A DNA stretch of 64,000 bases from Amia ocellicauda (Eukaryota > Chordata > Actinopteri > Amiiformes > Amiidae). The notes beneath the pieces were generated by a model. That model made no database searches and had not been told where the DNA came from. It saw only the letters and a program-made list of their open reading frames with translations. Of the stretch, positions 51,279-60,471 are shown piece by piece (within the stretch, counting starts at the first letter, position 1; every line of letters begins with the position of its first letter). A program made the translations under genes and the position numbers. The stretch covers positions 33,081,249 through 33,145,248 of the forward strand of contig NC_089858.1 of assembly GCF_036373705.1 (NCBI RefSeq), read 5' to 3'.

Positions 51279-52121
51279 CAGCGTGTGCATAATTATTAGG
51301 AAGTCGGTATTCTAAATATTTATTATTTCCAAGCATGGTTTTCCTGCAAACCATGTCAACCTAAATAATGAGTGGGTAGAATCATTTTGAGGTGATATAA
51401 TTGCTTCATGAAAGAGGGTGGGGCTTAAAGTGATAAATACCTCATATTCAGGTGTGCATAATTATTAGGCAGCTTTTTCACCACAGGTAAAATTGGCAGA
51501 AAAAAGGATCTAATTGATGCTGAAAAGAAAAAAAATGTAAAATGCTGATCAGAAGGATGCAAAACCTTTGACATGTTCAAACTATTGAGTTGTGATCACT
51601 GCACAATCAAACGCTTTGTAAGTAATAGTCACAAAAAGAAGTTAGCAGCATTGAAGAGGACCGTGATATTTATGCAGGACAACGCTCCATCGCGTGCGTC
51701 TAAGTACTCCATTGCTTGGCTAGCTAGAACAGGCTTCAAAAATGAGAGTAATTGAAAAGAAGGGTGGGTGGCTTTATTGGCAAATGGACTGCACAGAATC
51801 AATATGAAAGGCCCAACACTGTTATTTGTTAAGTTTTATGTTATTTTATATTTATTATTTGTTAAACATACTTGTACGTTTATTACATTTTAAAGTAAGT
51901 GTAGAAATAATAATTTGTAATTTAGTTGCCTAATAATTATGCACACTAAGATTTGAGGAAATTCTTGTATTTCCCCGAGAAAGACAAATCTCACTTTTTC
52001 TTTCTAAAACATTCAGTTTTGATGCAAAATAAAGTTTTGGCTTCAATGATGGCATTGAATCTCTCCAATGGTTGAAATCATCTTGAAGAATAATAATTGC
52101 CTAATAAATCTGCACACGCTG
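51279..52121 (+). mobile_element. Deleted mariner-like element
   Basis: The inverted termini are CAGCGTGTGCATAATTATTA and the complement of AATCTGCACACGCTG (22 bases with few mismatches). A plus-strand remnant reads IFMQDNAPSRASKYSIAWLA at 51669-51728, the second catalytic Asp region of mariner-type transposases. About 0.5 kb or more of the gene is missing, so it is non-autonomous. It lies in the proposed 3' UTR of the prion gene. Confidence 0.75.
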
Positions 52122-53690
52122 TATAAAACGGGTTCCCGAGGTATGTGTATACTCGCATATATAAATCCTTATAATTAGCATTAATGTTATTGCTTAACAT
52201 GATTGGAATATCTAGGCGGCTGCATCCTGCTGAAGTAAAAGGCTTTGTACTATTTATACACTGATTTATAAATATTTATACTCACTCTCAAATCTGCATC
52301 TTGCTGTTGAACTGGAGAAGCTGAGGTCCTCCTCCACAGTGAGAGTACAAAAACCACCGAGTTACACACCTGTTCCCCAGACACTCGCACGCACACAGAC
52401 ACACACTCCCAGAGACACTCACACATGCACACTGCCCCGTCCTGCCCCAGCTCCTCCAGGCTACAGCACATGCATGCAACGTGGATCATGTTGCACTTTA
52501 AAGATTTGTGTTTTTTTGCTTTGTTTGTATGTTTTTGATGAGAATGTAGTGCTCACACTGATACAATTACGATTGTTGTCGAATCTGAGAGGTGTGTGTG
52601 TGGGGGCTGTATTGTTCAGGGAATGAAAATCTGTACAACAATGTTAAAAGGATAAAAAAAAAAACTAAAAACATCCACACAGGTTGTATGCTGCATGAAA
52701 ATAAACAGGAATCTGTAATTTTAATACCAGAACCCTGAAACTCATCATCAACCCCAATACAAAAACGCATGTCACTGAATTTGCACTGCACACGTACCAG
52801 ATTTACTGTATAAAGCACCATCACAGCTACACAGGCGACTACAGGAGAACAACGCACACAGCGTGATGTACGTACACATCATAACCCAACAGGAATAAGA
52901 CAGTTAAAAAGAAGAAGCTAAAAAGGTTGATGGAATAACTTTGAAATCGATCAGTGAGTCAAGTTGGGATATCATGAGCTTGGGGGTGTGGCAGGAAGTG
53001 GTCCACACGTTCCCCTCTGAGGCCCTGTAGTTACAGTAGCCCCCACTACCACACCTCAACCACTTAACCAAGTCACATTCCTCCCAGTGCATGAGTCACC
53101 CTGTAACGCCGGGACCCCTGTCGTATGCATTACTGAATGATGCACACACTGCTGCTCTCCTTCCACACAGATGTATTCTGAAACGAGTGTGATCAGTCCA
53201 TGTGTTTCTGTTGTTTTGCATTGCTGTGTATGAGATGAAATGTAACGTGTGCTTGGAATGCACAATCAATAAATACATGATTAATTACATACATCCTGAC
53301 TCATATATTTAGTAGTGCTGCACAAAAATAATATTCCACTGTTGAAATTGAGTTTTCTGGGAGGGTTTGGGGTACAGAATGCCTGATATGACACACAGAC
53401 GGACGGACACACTGACTGCAGCGCAGCAACTCCTGCCAGGGGGGGTAGTCTGCCAGACTGCTCTGTGCTAGTGTCGACCATGCAGTCAGCATCTTTTCAG
53501 TGGGCTGTGGCATCATGGAAACACAGATTGTGGCAACCTGTGCAAACACTGGGGCTGAGCAGACAGAGACACTGTCAGCAGCACATATTACAGAATAAAG
53601 TAGATGCACATCCACCTTGTGAGTGACAACGGAGAGTCATAGCCCATAGGTACATTCAGGGAAGTGGTGATACTACAGTATGTAGCTTAG
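52122..53690. other. Prion-Shadoo intergenic, left part
   Basis: No gene was recognised. An AATAAA at 53268-53273 (plus strand) is a candidate distal polyadenylation signal of the prion gene. Short CA-rich patches occur at 52385-52430. Confidence 0.4.
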
Positions 53691-53739
53691 TATGAGTAGT
53701 GTTTGTAGGTTACAATCTGTTCCTGTATGTCATTAAAGT

Positions 53740-53912
53740 GTCATGGAGTATGCTACATTTTACTGTTTTTAACATAGTTTACCATACCACACAAGTTTAT
53801 TTCCACAGTATACCACTCAACACTTTACTGTCATTTTACCACAGTACATCACACCACACTTCGTGATTTTACCACAGTTACACCATACTTTACTGTAATA
53901 ACAATCCCACTC
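53740..53912. repeat. Degenerate TTTACCACAGTA tandem array
   Basis: Imperfect units such as TTTACCATACCACAC, ATTTTACCACAGTACATC and ATTTTACCACAGTTACACC, separated by ACTTTACTGT, repeat over about 170 bases. No coding or transposon signal was seen. Confidence 0.55.
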
Positions 53913-54699
53913 GTTGTCTTTTTTTTAGGAGCGGTCACCATCTATTGCAACCAAACCAGGTCCCACTGTTGATGTGTGCTCATTAATATTCATAAAGCGG
54001 ACAACTAGCGAACCACCGAAGAAAAGGTGTTCTTGTCAGGTCAACTGAAAATAATGGTTCATTAAAATAATTACGTGTATAAGTTAAGGAGGGGTTTCTC
54101 TAACACAATCCAGGGGAAACGTGTTAAAGAATGCAATTGTTTTTAAAAGAGAAAGCTTGGAATATGAAATGACTGAAATGAAATGGTTTACCATTATATC
54201 GCTAGGAACAGAAAAGCAAATCCCATAATGCACCGCTTCCACAAAGGTTAAATGAAAGTGGGAGTTGATAAGATCTTGTTTAGATAGTGGGTTGTGGGAA
54301 GCTGTGCAGGAGATTAAACAGCAAACCCGTAATGGCAGTGTTTACACTAGCAATTCAATGACAGGAAAAACACACAGGCCTGTGTTGCTACATGTACTGC
54401 AGCTTTGAATGACTTTCCCACTCAAACACATTCATTAATTCTCAAAGGGCAACACTCCCTCTCTCAGTCTCACGCACTCTTCCCTGTTATCTGACAGACA
54501 GGTATTCTGCAGAGGCTGCACAGTGGGATACACCGAGTAATTAAACACACTCCATGCCCACTGGAAACAATGGTCGCACTACACCTAAAGCAAATCAAGG
54601 ACAGTAATTTACTTTCTTTATATGATATATATTAGCTACCAATGGTTACTGTAACATTTAGATGAATTAATTATGCTCCCATTAACATTTTTATTCTCC

Positions 54700-54945
54700 A
54701 AATCTTTAAACTATACTGTCCTTACATAGGCTTAATGCCCTGTAGGGAGAGAGAAACAGAGGATGAGGATTAATGGCGCTGCACCGGTCAATACCCCTTT
54801 AAAATTTAATTGAACCATCAAGTCTGCTGAACTTAATGAAATTGAGAGAGAGAGAGTGGTGACACAGAGGGAGCGGCAGGATGTTTACCATTACACAGCC
54901 TGTTATATGATATCAGTCTAGAGAACCAACGAGAGATGTAAAACC
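54700..54945. repeat. Noncoding block shared with 46720-46900
   Basis: This is the second copy of the block described in the prion intron, with GAGAGAGAGAGTGGTGACAC, AGGGAGCGGCAGG and GAACCAACGAGAG. It lies between the prion and Shadoo genes, 8.0 kb from the first copy and in the same orientation. Confidence 0.5.
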
Positions 54946-55094
54946 CTCATTTGCAGATGATGTGCAACACTGCTCAACAAGCTGAGCTCCATTACCCACT
55001 GACCATATACACTCTGCACATGTACAAACATAAGTGTTGAATTTGCAATCAGATGATGTTACGGATACAAAGTCCACAAGGCAGTACTCATGTT

Positions 55095-55265
55095 TAGAGA
55101 ACAACGAGGAAGGAAGAGTGGGAGAAGGAAGAGATGAAGATGAAGAAAGTGGAGGAGGTAGAGCAAGAGGAAGACCAAGACCAACGCCAAGAACAAGGAG
55201 AGCAATCTCTGATGAAATTCAGGCGACTGTGGTTGATCACCCAATTTATAAGCTAGTTTTATAAA
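55095..55265 (+). mobile_element. IS630/Tc1-type transposase N-terminal fragment
   Basis: A short plus-strand frame reads NEEGRVGEGRDEDEESGGGR, then RARGRPRPTPRTRRAISDEI and QATVVDHPIYKLVL. A run of Arg/Gly followed by R-x-ISDEI-x-A-x-VVDH is typical of the start of a fish IS630-related transposase family. It stops at 55262; nothing else of the element is seen. Confidence 0.5.
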
Positions 55266-55429
55266 CAATGTAGCATCAACTGTAGCTCAGATTTATGGGC
55301 GTGTATTGAAGGGATTCACAATTTCATCCAACTGATGAAAAGGATTGTAACGACGCTTTCTGAGAGAATGTGCACTTTCACTAAGTAGCTCATCCTGAGA
55401 GATTGTCAGATTGTCAGGACACCTGCCTC

Positions 55430-55560
55430 CGTGGCGGCCGCTAGCCTGTGGAGAGCGCGAAGTGCAGCTGGAGACGGTTTCCATAACAACCCTCGAGCAG
55501 CTGAAGAAACGGGCGAGCGCTGCTGGCGTTGCTATGAAACTGATTCCCTCTGGGAATCAT
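55430..55560. promoter_or_regulatory. CpG-rich block with two RFX X-box-like motifs
   Basis: A local CpG-rich patch (GTGGCGGCCGCTAGCC) holds GTTTCCATAACAAC (55477-55490) and GTTGCTATGAAAC (55528-55540). Both are close to the X-box GTTGCCATGGAAAC. It lies downstream of the Shadoo gene. The motif match is approximate. Confidence 0.35.
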
Positions 55561-55796
55561 TTGGGATAATGATAGGAGGAGAGAGAAAGAAGGAAGAAAA
55601 GAGACGGAGAGAAGAAAAAGAATAGGCATCCCTGAATTTCTCTGTGATGACGGTGTGTGTGTGTGTGTGTACACACTGTTCCAGTTCTTTTCCACTGAGG
55701 CCTGACCAACAACGCAGTGTCTCATGAATCAGGGCAGCATCGATGTGGCCAATAAACACTGCGGGACAGTCGGCATTCAGGATCTGATCAGGATTT

Positions 55797-55802
55797 TTTA
55801 TT
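55797..55802 (-). terminator. Polyadenylation signal of the Shadoo gene
   Basis: TTTATT on the plus strand is AATAAA on the minus strand, 482 bases after the Shadoo stop codon. It is a reasonable end for the transcript; another signal could be used. Confidence 0.5.
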
Positions 55803-56283
55803 GTGTTTGTTTGTACATGTATCACCCAATCCAGCACATTTAATAAGGTGAAAATACTGCATAACCTGAACAAAAACAATAACAACAATAATAATCATCA
55901 TCATAAATCCCAGACACTATGCTGCGCCACAGCCTCTCCAGCTGGAAATGACTGAAGCCCTTGTTACCTCGGAGACCCTAGACAGGGTAACAAGAGACGG
56001 CATGACACGCAGACGGACGTCCAGACGGACAGACAGACAGTTCCCAGTGTGTGGTCACGTGGCAGTTTTATATAGCGCATCACATGAAAAAGCAAATATA
56101 TAAAATAATTAAAGAGAGTAGTGAAGACAAAGGACAGAGGAAACGCGGGGGTCCTGGAGAGTCTCAGGAAGCCGTTGTCTCGCATCCAGAGCAGCGCAGC
56201 ATCTGCCCTCCAGCACCGCAGCTCTCACTCTCTCTCGGATTCAACTTCAAAACCAGCTGTTTCGGCGTGAACGCTCTCTCACT

Positions 56284-56757
56284 CTAGGTCCTGGCCCAAC
56301 CGGGCAGCAGGGCCGAGAGGAGTGACCCGGCCAGCACGGCGCCGGCGCTGACCCGGGCTCCACGGGCCGAGCCCCCGCTGGCGTGGCGGGTGTCATGGAA
56401 GGCGTGCGACTGGTTCTGGAGCCGGAGCCCATCGTTGTAGTAGTAGGTGCGGTCTTCCTCGGAGGAGTCATCACGGCTGCCGATACCATGGTAGCCTGGT
56501 CTCCCTAGGGACCCCAACCCGTAGCCCAGCGCCGCCCCCCCCAGAGCCCCGGCCGCCGCTGCCCCTGCTATCTTCAGTCCCTGATTGCTGGAGCCCCCCT
56601 TGGGCCGGCTGTGGGGATGGGACACAGAGTGGTGCCACCCCCCTTTAAACCCACCGCTGGTCTTGCCGCCCCTCTTAGATTGCGTGGGTGGGGTCAGTGT
56701 TGCCAGGAGCAACAGGCATGCCCACATCAGCAGCAACTGGCCTCTTTGTCTGTACAT
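56284..56757 (-). CDS. sprn: Shadoo-like protein, single coding exon
   Basis: A 157-residue minus-strand protein. Residues 1-27 are a signal peptide (LLLMWACLLLLATLTPPTQS). Residues 28-60 are basic, Gly- and His-containing. Residues 61-85 form the hydrophobic segment shared with PrP (LKIAGAAAAGALGGAALGYG). There is a sequon NQS at 115-117 and a hydrophobic C-terminal tail (about 133-152) fitting a GPI signal. There are no cysteine pairs after the signal peptide. This is the layout of Shadoo, a small GPI-anchored relative of PrP that lacks the folded domain. A (CT)n-rich acceptor ending CTCACAG sits two bases before the ATG, so an untranslated exon lies upstream, as in SPRN genes. The gene is convergent with the prion gene. 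The last residues (PGWART) are polar, slightly unusual for a GPI tail. Symbol is for the family; the sprna/sprnb choice is open. Confidence 0.88.
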   Translation of the reverse strand: MYRQRGQLLLMWACLLLLATLTPPTQSKRGGKTSGGFKGGWHHSVSHPHSRPKGGSSNQGLKIAGAAAAGALGGAALGYGLGSLGRPGYHGIGSRDDSSEEDRTYYYNDGLRLQNQSHAFHDTRHASGGSARGARVSAGAVLAGSLLSALLPGWART

Positions 56758-56759
56758 GA

Positions 56760-57537
56760 CTGTGAGAGAAAGAGAGAGAGAGAGAGTTTTATCCCGAGGA
56801 CAGAAGTGCTCTGAGGGATTAAGGGTGGGGGGCTGTCACTGTGCTTTCAAACAACAGATCTGACCGAGACTGGACACAGGGCAGCACTGACGCTGAAATG
56901 TGCCCAGACACTGATTTGTGTGAGTGTCTGTGTGTGTTATCCTTGGTACGCCTTCAAATGCCTGAAATCAAACAGTCCCCAAAAGAGCTAAATACAATCA
57001 GGCTACACTGCACTGCACAACAGAAAGCTACACAATGGTACACAATACTGTCTAATTCTGTATACCTACACTGTGTACAGAAAGATCCCATATGGATGCT
57101 CGCAAGCCTTCTACCACTCCCTCTCTCACTCCCCCTCCCTCCCATCACTCTCCACCCCCCACCCTACCCATTCATCCCTCCCTCGGTTTCACCCATTCTT
57201 TGTCTCCCTTTCCTCTCCCTCCCTCTGTTGGAATCATTCCAGGTATTTGCAGAGATGAATATATATACCTCCCTCACTCTCTTACCTCTTAACCACCCCC
57301 CATCTGTCTCCTAGGCTCTCCAGTATAATACACTGTATATTTCTATCCATTCAGCAAGGAACAAAAGGAAAAACTCACACCACTATGGCTCCCAACTTGT
57401 AAAGTGGTTTAAGAGAGACAGTATGGCACAGCACAAAACAGCAGAGTATAGCACAATACAGTATAGTACAGCACAGCTCAACACAATACAATGCACAGTT
57501 ATTACATTTAACATGGGGGAGAATTGGTCTTTAGGTG

Positions 57538-57620
<83 letters not shown>

Positions 57621-57803
57621 CACCTAAAGACCAATTATTTAATTATTACTATTATTATTATTATTATTATTAATGACTACAATATTGCAATGAATTATGG
57701 AGGTAAAAAATGAACTAAAGAATTGTATTACAACACAGTACAAATATCTCTCTCTCACTCTCACTCTCTCTCTCCCCCAGCAAAGAGTAAGACTGTTCCC
57801 TAC
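56760..57803 (-). other. Proposed Shadoo intron 1
   Basis: It runs from the acceptor at 56760 to the donor at 57802-57803. It contains a CT-rich tract at 57100-57220 and the 115-bp palindrome at 57522-57636, followed by (TTA)n at 57640-57670. No exon was recognised within it. Confidence 0.4.
57522..57636. repeat. 115-bp palindrome around (ATA)n/(TAT)n
   Basis: The left arm AATTGGTCTTTAGGTGAT (57522-57539) and right arm ATCACCTAAAGACCAATT (57619-57636) are perfect inverted repeats. The 79 bases between them are (ATA)n turning into (TAT)n near 57581, so the stem continues almost to the centre. It could extrude as a cruciform. No transposon signature accompanies it. Confidence 0.92.
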
Positions 57804-57960
57804 CTGTGGAGCGAGTGATGGCCAGCGGATGATAATGAGTGCAGTGGGAGCAATCTGTCTGTCCGCCCGTCTGTCCTGCTCTCCCCAGCTGCTCCCCAAG
57901 CCGTGTCTGCGCTCCCGCCCACATGCCTCTAGGCTGTCACTCACAGACGCCGTGGCCAAT
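57804..57960 (-). promoter_or_regulatory. Candidate untranslated first exon of the Shadoo gene
   Basis: On the minus strand, TCGCTCCACAG ends at 57804 before GTAGGGA, a consensus-like donor. The upstream DNA includes a CCAAT element (GGCCAATCAG on the plus strand at 57953-57962). It pairs in phase-free fashion with the acceptor at 56760. The extent of the exon is unknown. Confidence 0.4.
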
Positions 57961-58214
57961 CAGCAGCCAGCGGTCTTTGTTTCGTTTCATTGATGCTTTA
58001 CTCTCCCCCTGCACACCTCCCCCTAGGTGACGGAGGATTGGCTGGGAGAAACAATAACAAGGGGGCAGGGCCCATTTCCACAACAATGGCAGAAAAACAT
58101 CATGCATCAGCAGGGCTGCTGATCACTGATACCCTTACTCTCCATCCGTCTCTCGTGCGCTCGCTGTGTCTCTCCCACTATCACTCCCTCTCTCCATCGT
58201 GCTCTTCTTCTCCA

Positions 58215-58228
58215 GTTGTCATGGTAAC
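58215..58228. promoter_or_regulatory. RFX X-box-like site upstream of the Shadoo gene
   Basis: GTTGTCATGGTAAC differs by one base from the palindromic X-box GTTGCCATGGTAAC. It lies about 0.25-0.4 kb upstream of the proposed Shadoo first exon. Confidence 0.45.
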
Positions 58229-58379
58229 CGCAGCACTAAGATGTACCGAGCCGTGTGTGGGATGCTGTGAGGTGGACTAAACCCAGCCCAGTATACCCCT
58301 GGTATAACTCTGTTCTTTACTGTTCAGTGGAACAGAATAGTGCAGTGCAGTGCAGTACAGTCACAACCTCTAAATATCA

Positions 58380-59475
58380 CCCGCCCCCTCCAGCTCATCC
58401 ACAACTCTGCGACTCGTCTGGTATTCTCTCTGCCCCGATTCGCACACGCTACTCCACTGCTCCGCTCCCTCCACTGGCTCCCGATACCGGCACGCATTCC
58501 GTTCAAGACACTGACCCTCACCTACCGCTGTCTCGACCACACTGCACCAAGCTACCTTCAGTCACTCATCTCTCCATACATCCCCTCCAGACCACTGCGC
58601 TCTTCCAGTGCCAGAAGGCTAACTCTGCCTCCTCTCCACTCTCCTCCCTCCAGAGCCGCTCCTTCTCATCCCTGGACCCTAAATGGTGGAACGACCTTCC
58701 CACTGATATCAAAACAGCAGTCTCTGACCCCCTTCTGTTGATTACCCAAGACACGTCTGTTCAGACTCTACTTGTGATCTAGTCGTTTATTATCCTCTAA
58801 ATTTGCACTGATTCAACATCAGGCTTTGACATACCCCTTGCTTGCATTTCCAGTACATGTATTGTTTATTTGGATTTCCCCTATGCCTCCTTTCCCCTAG
58901 CTTTTAATGATACCTGCACTCATAGGTGCCGAGTTTTGAAAGTTACTAACCTTAACCGCCCACGACCACTGTCAGCTAAAATCACTTACATAAAAAAACG
59001 CTGATTTTATTTTATACCTACATTCTAGGCCAGTGTTCGTCAACGGGCCAGAACATAATTAGCAGACAGTGTTTTCTCCGATAACAATGGGGGGGGGGGC
59101 TGACAGGGATTTCTCCAGTAAGAGTGGGGGGGCTGACAGTGCAACACACTATATAGTTCTATGCGGGATAATTTCTCAACGCAACTAACGGGGACTATTG
59201 CAATTAATGCAGTATAAAAGACAAGAATTGCGTTTTTTGTGAGTGAGCCCCCCTTTTTACTGTTCGACGGGGGCTAAAGCCCTTGAGCCCCCATGTAGGC
59301 CTATGCCTGCACTTACTAACTTTTACTACATTACTGTATATTTCCTATACAAGTGTGTAAATTGAAATTTGTAAATTACACTATGCTTTGAACTGCACTG
59401 TATTTTTTGCACTTTGTTTTGTAAGTCACCCTGGATAAGGGCGTCTGCCAAGAAAGAAAGAAATAATAATAAATA
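58380..59475 (+). mobile_element. L2-clade LINE, 3' part
   Basis: The plus-strand frame from 58340 reads LQLIHNSATRLVFSLPRFAH, RSLHWLPIPARIPFKTLTLT and PSYLQSLISPYIPSRPLRSS, the conserved end of L2/Rex-type reverse-transcriptase ORFs, up to a frameshift near 58650. The 3' tail is TGGATAAGGGCGTCTGCCAA plus a short AAAG/AAT run at 59430-59475. It is interrupted by a hAT element at 58921-59305. Confidence 0.8.
58921..59305. mobile_element. Non-autonomous hAT element inside the L2 LINE
   Basis: A 385-bp insert begins CATAGG and ends CCTATG, flanked by identical 8-bp copies of CCTGCACT at 58913-58920 and 59306-59313. Removing it rejoins a continuous LINE 3' region. The 8-bp duplication fits the hAT superfamily. 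The interior has no coding capacity but includes a run of G at 59089-59098. Confidence 0.88.
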
Positions 59476-59501
59476 AGTCACAGAACTCAGCAGGAACAAT
59501 C

Positions 59502-59507
59502 TTTATT
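59502..59507 (-). terminator. Polyadenylation signal of the RASSF2-like gene
   Basis: TTTATT on the plus strand reads AATAAA on the minus strand, about 0.97 kb downstream of the stop codon at 60472. The 3' UTR would span about 59490-60471, including a poly-T tract at 60098-60107. Confidence 0.55.
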
Positions 59508-60471
59508 AAATAGCCATTAGAACAGCCTTGTTATTATTGTGCTCACTTAAAAAATTAAAAATTAAAAATATTAAGAATGGACAGGGGAGCTGCATCTCAC
59601 TGTTGCAGCAACATCATCATCATTACATCATCGTCATTACATCATTTCCCATCCCAAGCAAATACAGTTCTGACAACTGAATACAGAACCAGAGCAGTCA
59701 TACAAACACAGCAATCAGTGGGGCCACAGAGGCAGACTCCAGGACACAGGGAGTCAGTCAGAACAGCAACATGCCAACACATGTGTGTGTGTGCGTGTGC
59801 GTGTGTGTGTGTGCGCAGGGCAGAGTGTGGGCGGACGGACAGAGACAGATATACAGAGATGGAGACATAAGAACAGATGTACATCAGCACAGACAGACTG
59901 ACTGATGTCCTGAAGGAGGGGCTGGACAGATAGACAATATGGACCGCTAACAATCCAGCCACATACAGGGGGGTCAGCTCAGAACATGTGTGTTCATTGA
60001 GAGAGAGGAGAGGGTGTCTCTGCCCTGTGGCCCCCCAGGACGGGAGGAGGGCTTGTGCTCAGTGCTGGTGTGCTCTTAAGCCTTTGTGTGCCCGTCTTTT
60101 TTTTTTTTGTTATATATCATTTTGTATAAAAACAAAAAAAGAATATCAGTTAAAGGAAAAGTGCTACAAAATGTAATAATAATCATTATTATTATTATTG
60201 CGTTTTTTACATGCTTCTGCTGCTCGTGCCCTGGGCTACAGAGGATGTTAATGGTTAGCATGGTGATGCCAGGGCTGCCAAGTATGCTGCCCAAAACTCC
60301 CCCACAGCCAGGAGGCGGGGCACTGACCGGACTCACATGAGAAAAGGATGAATGCAGGGGTGAGGGAGAAAGATGTAGAGGGGGAAGAGAGAGAGGAAGG
60401 GAGGTGGGAAGGGGTAAGAGAGAGAGGGATGCCAGGACAAATGTCAAACAGAGGTGCGGGGGGGGGGGAGG

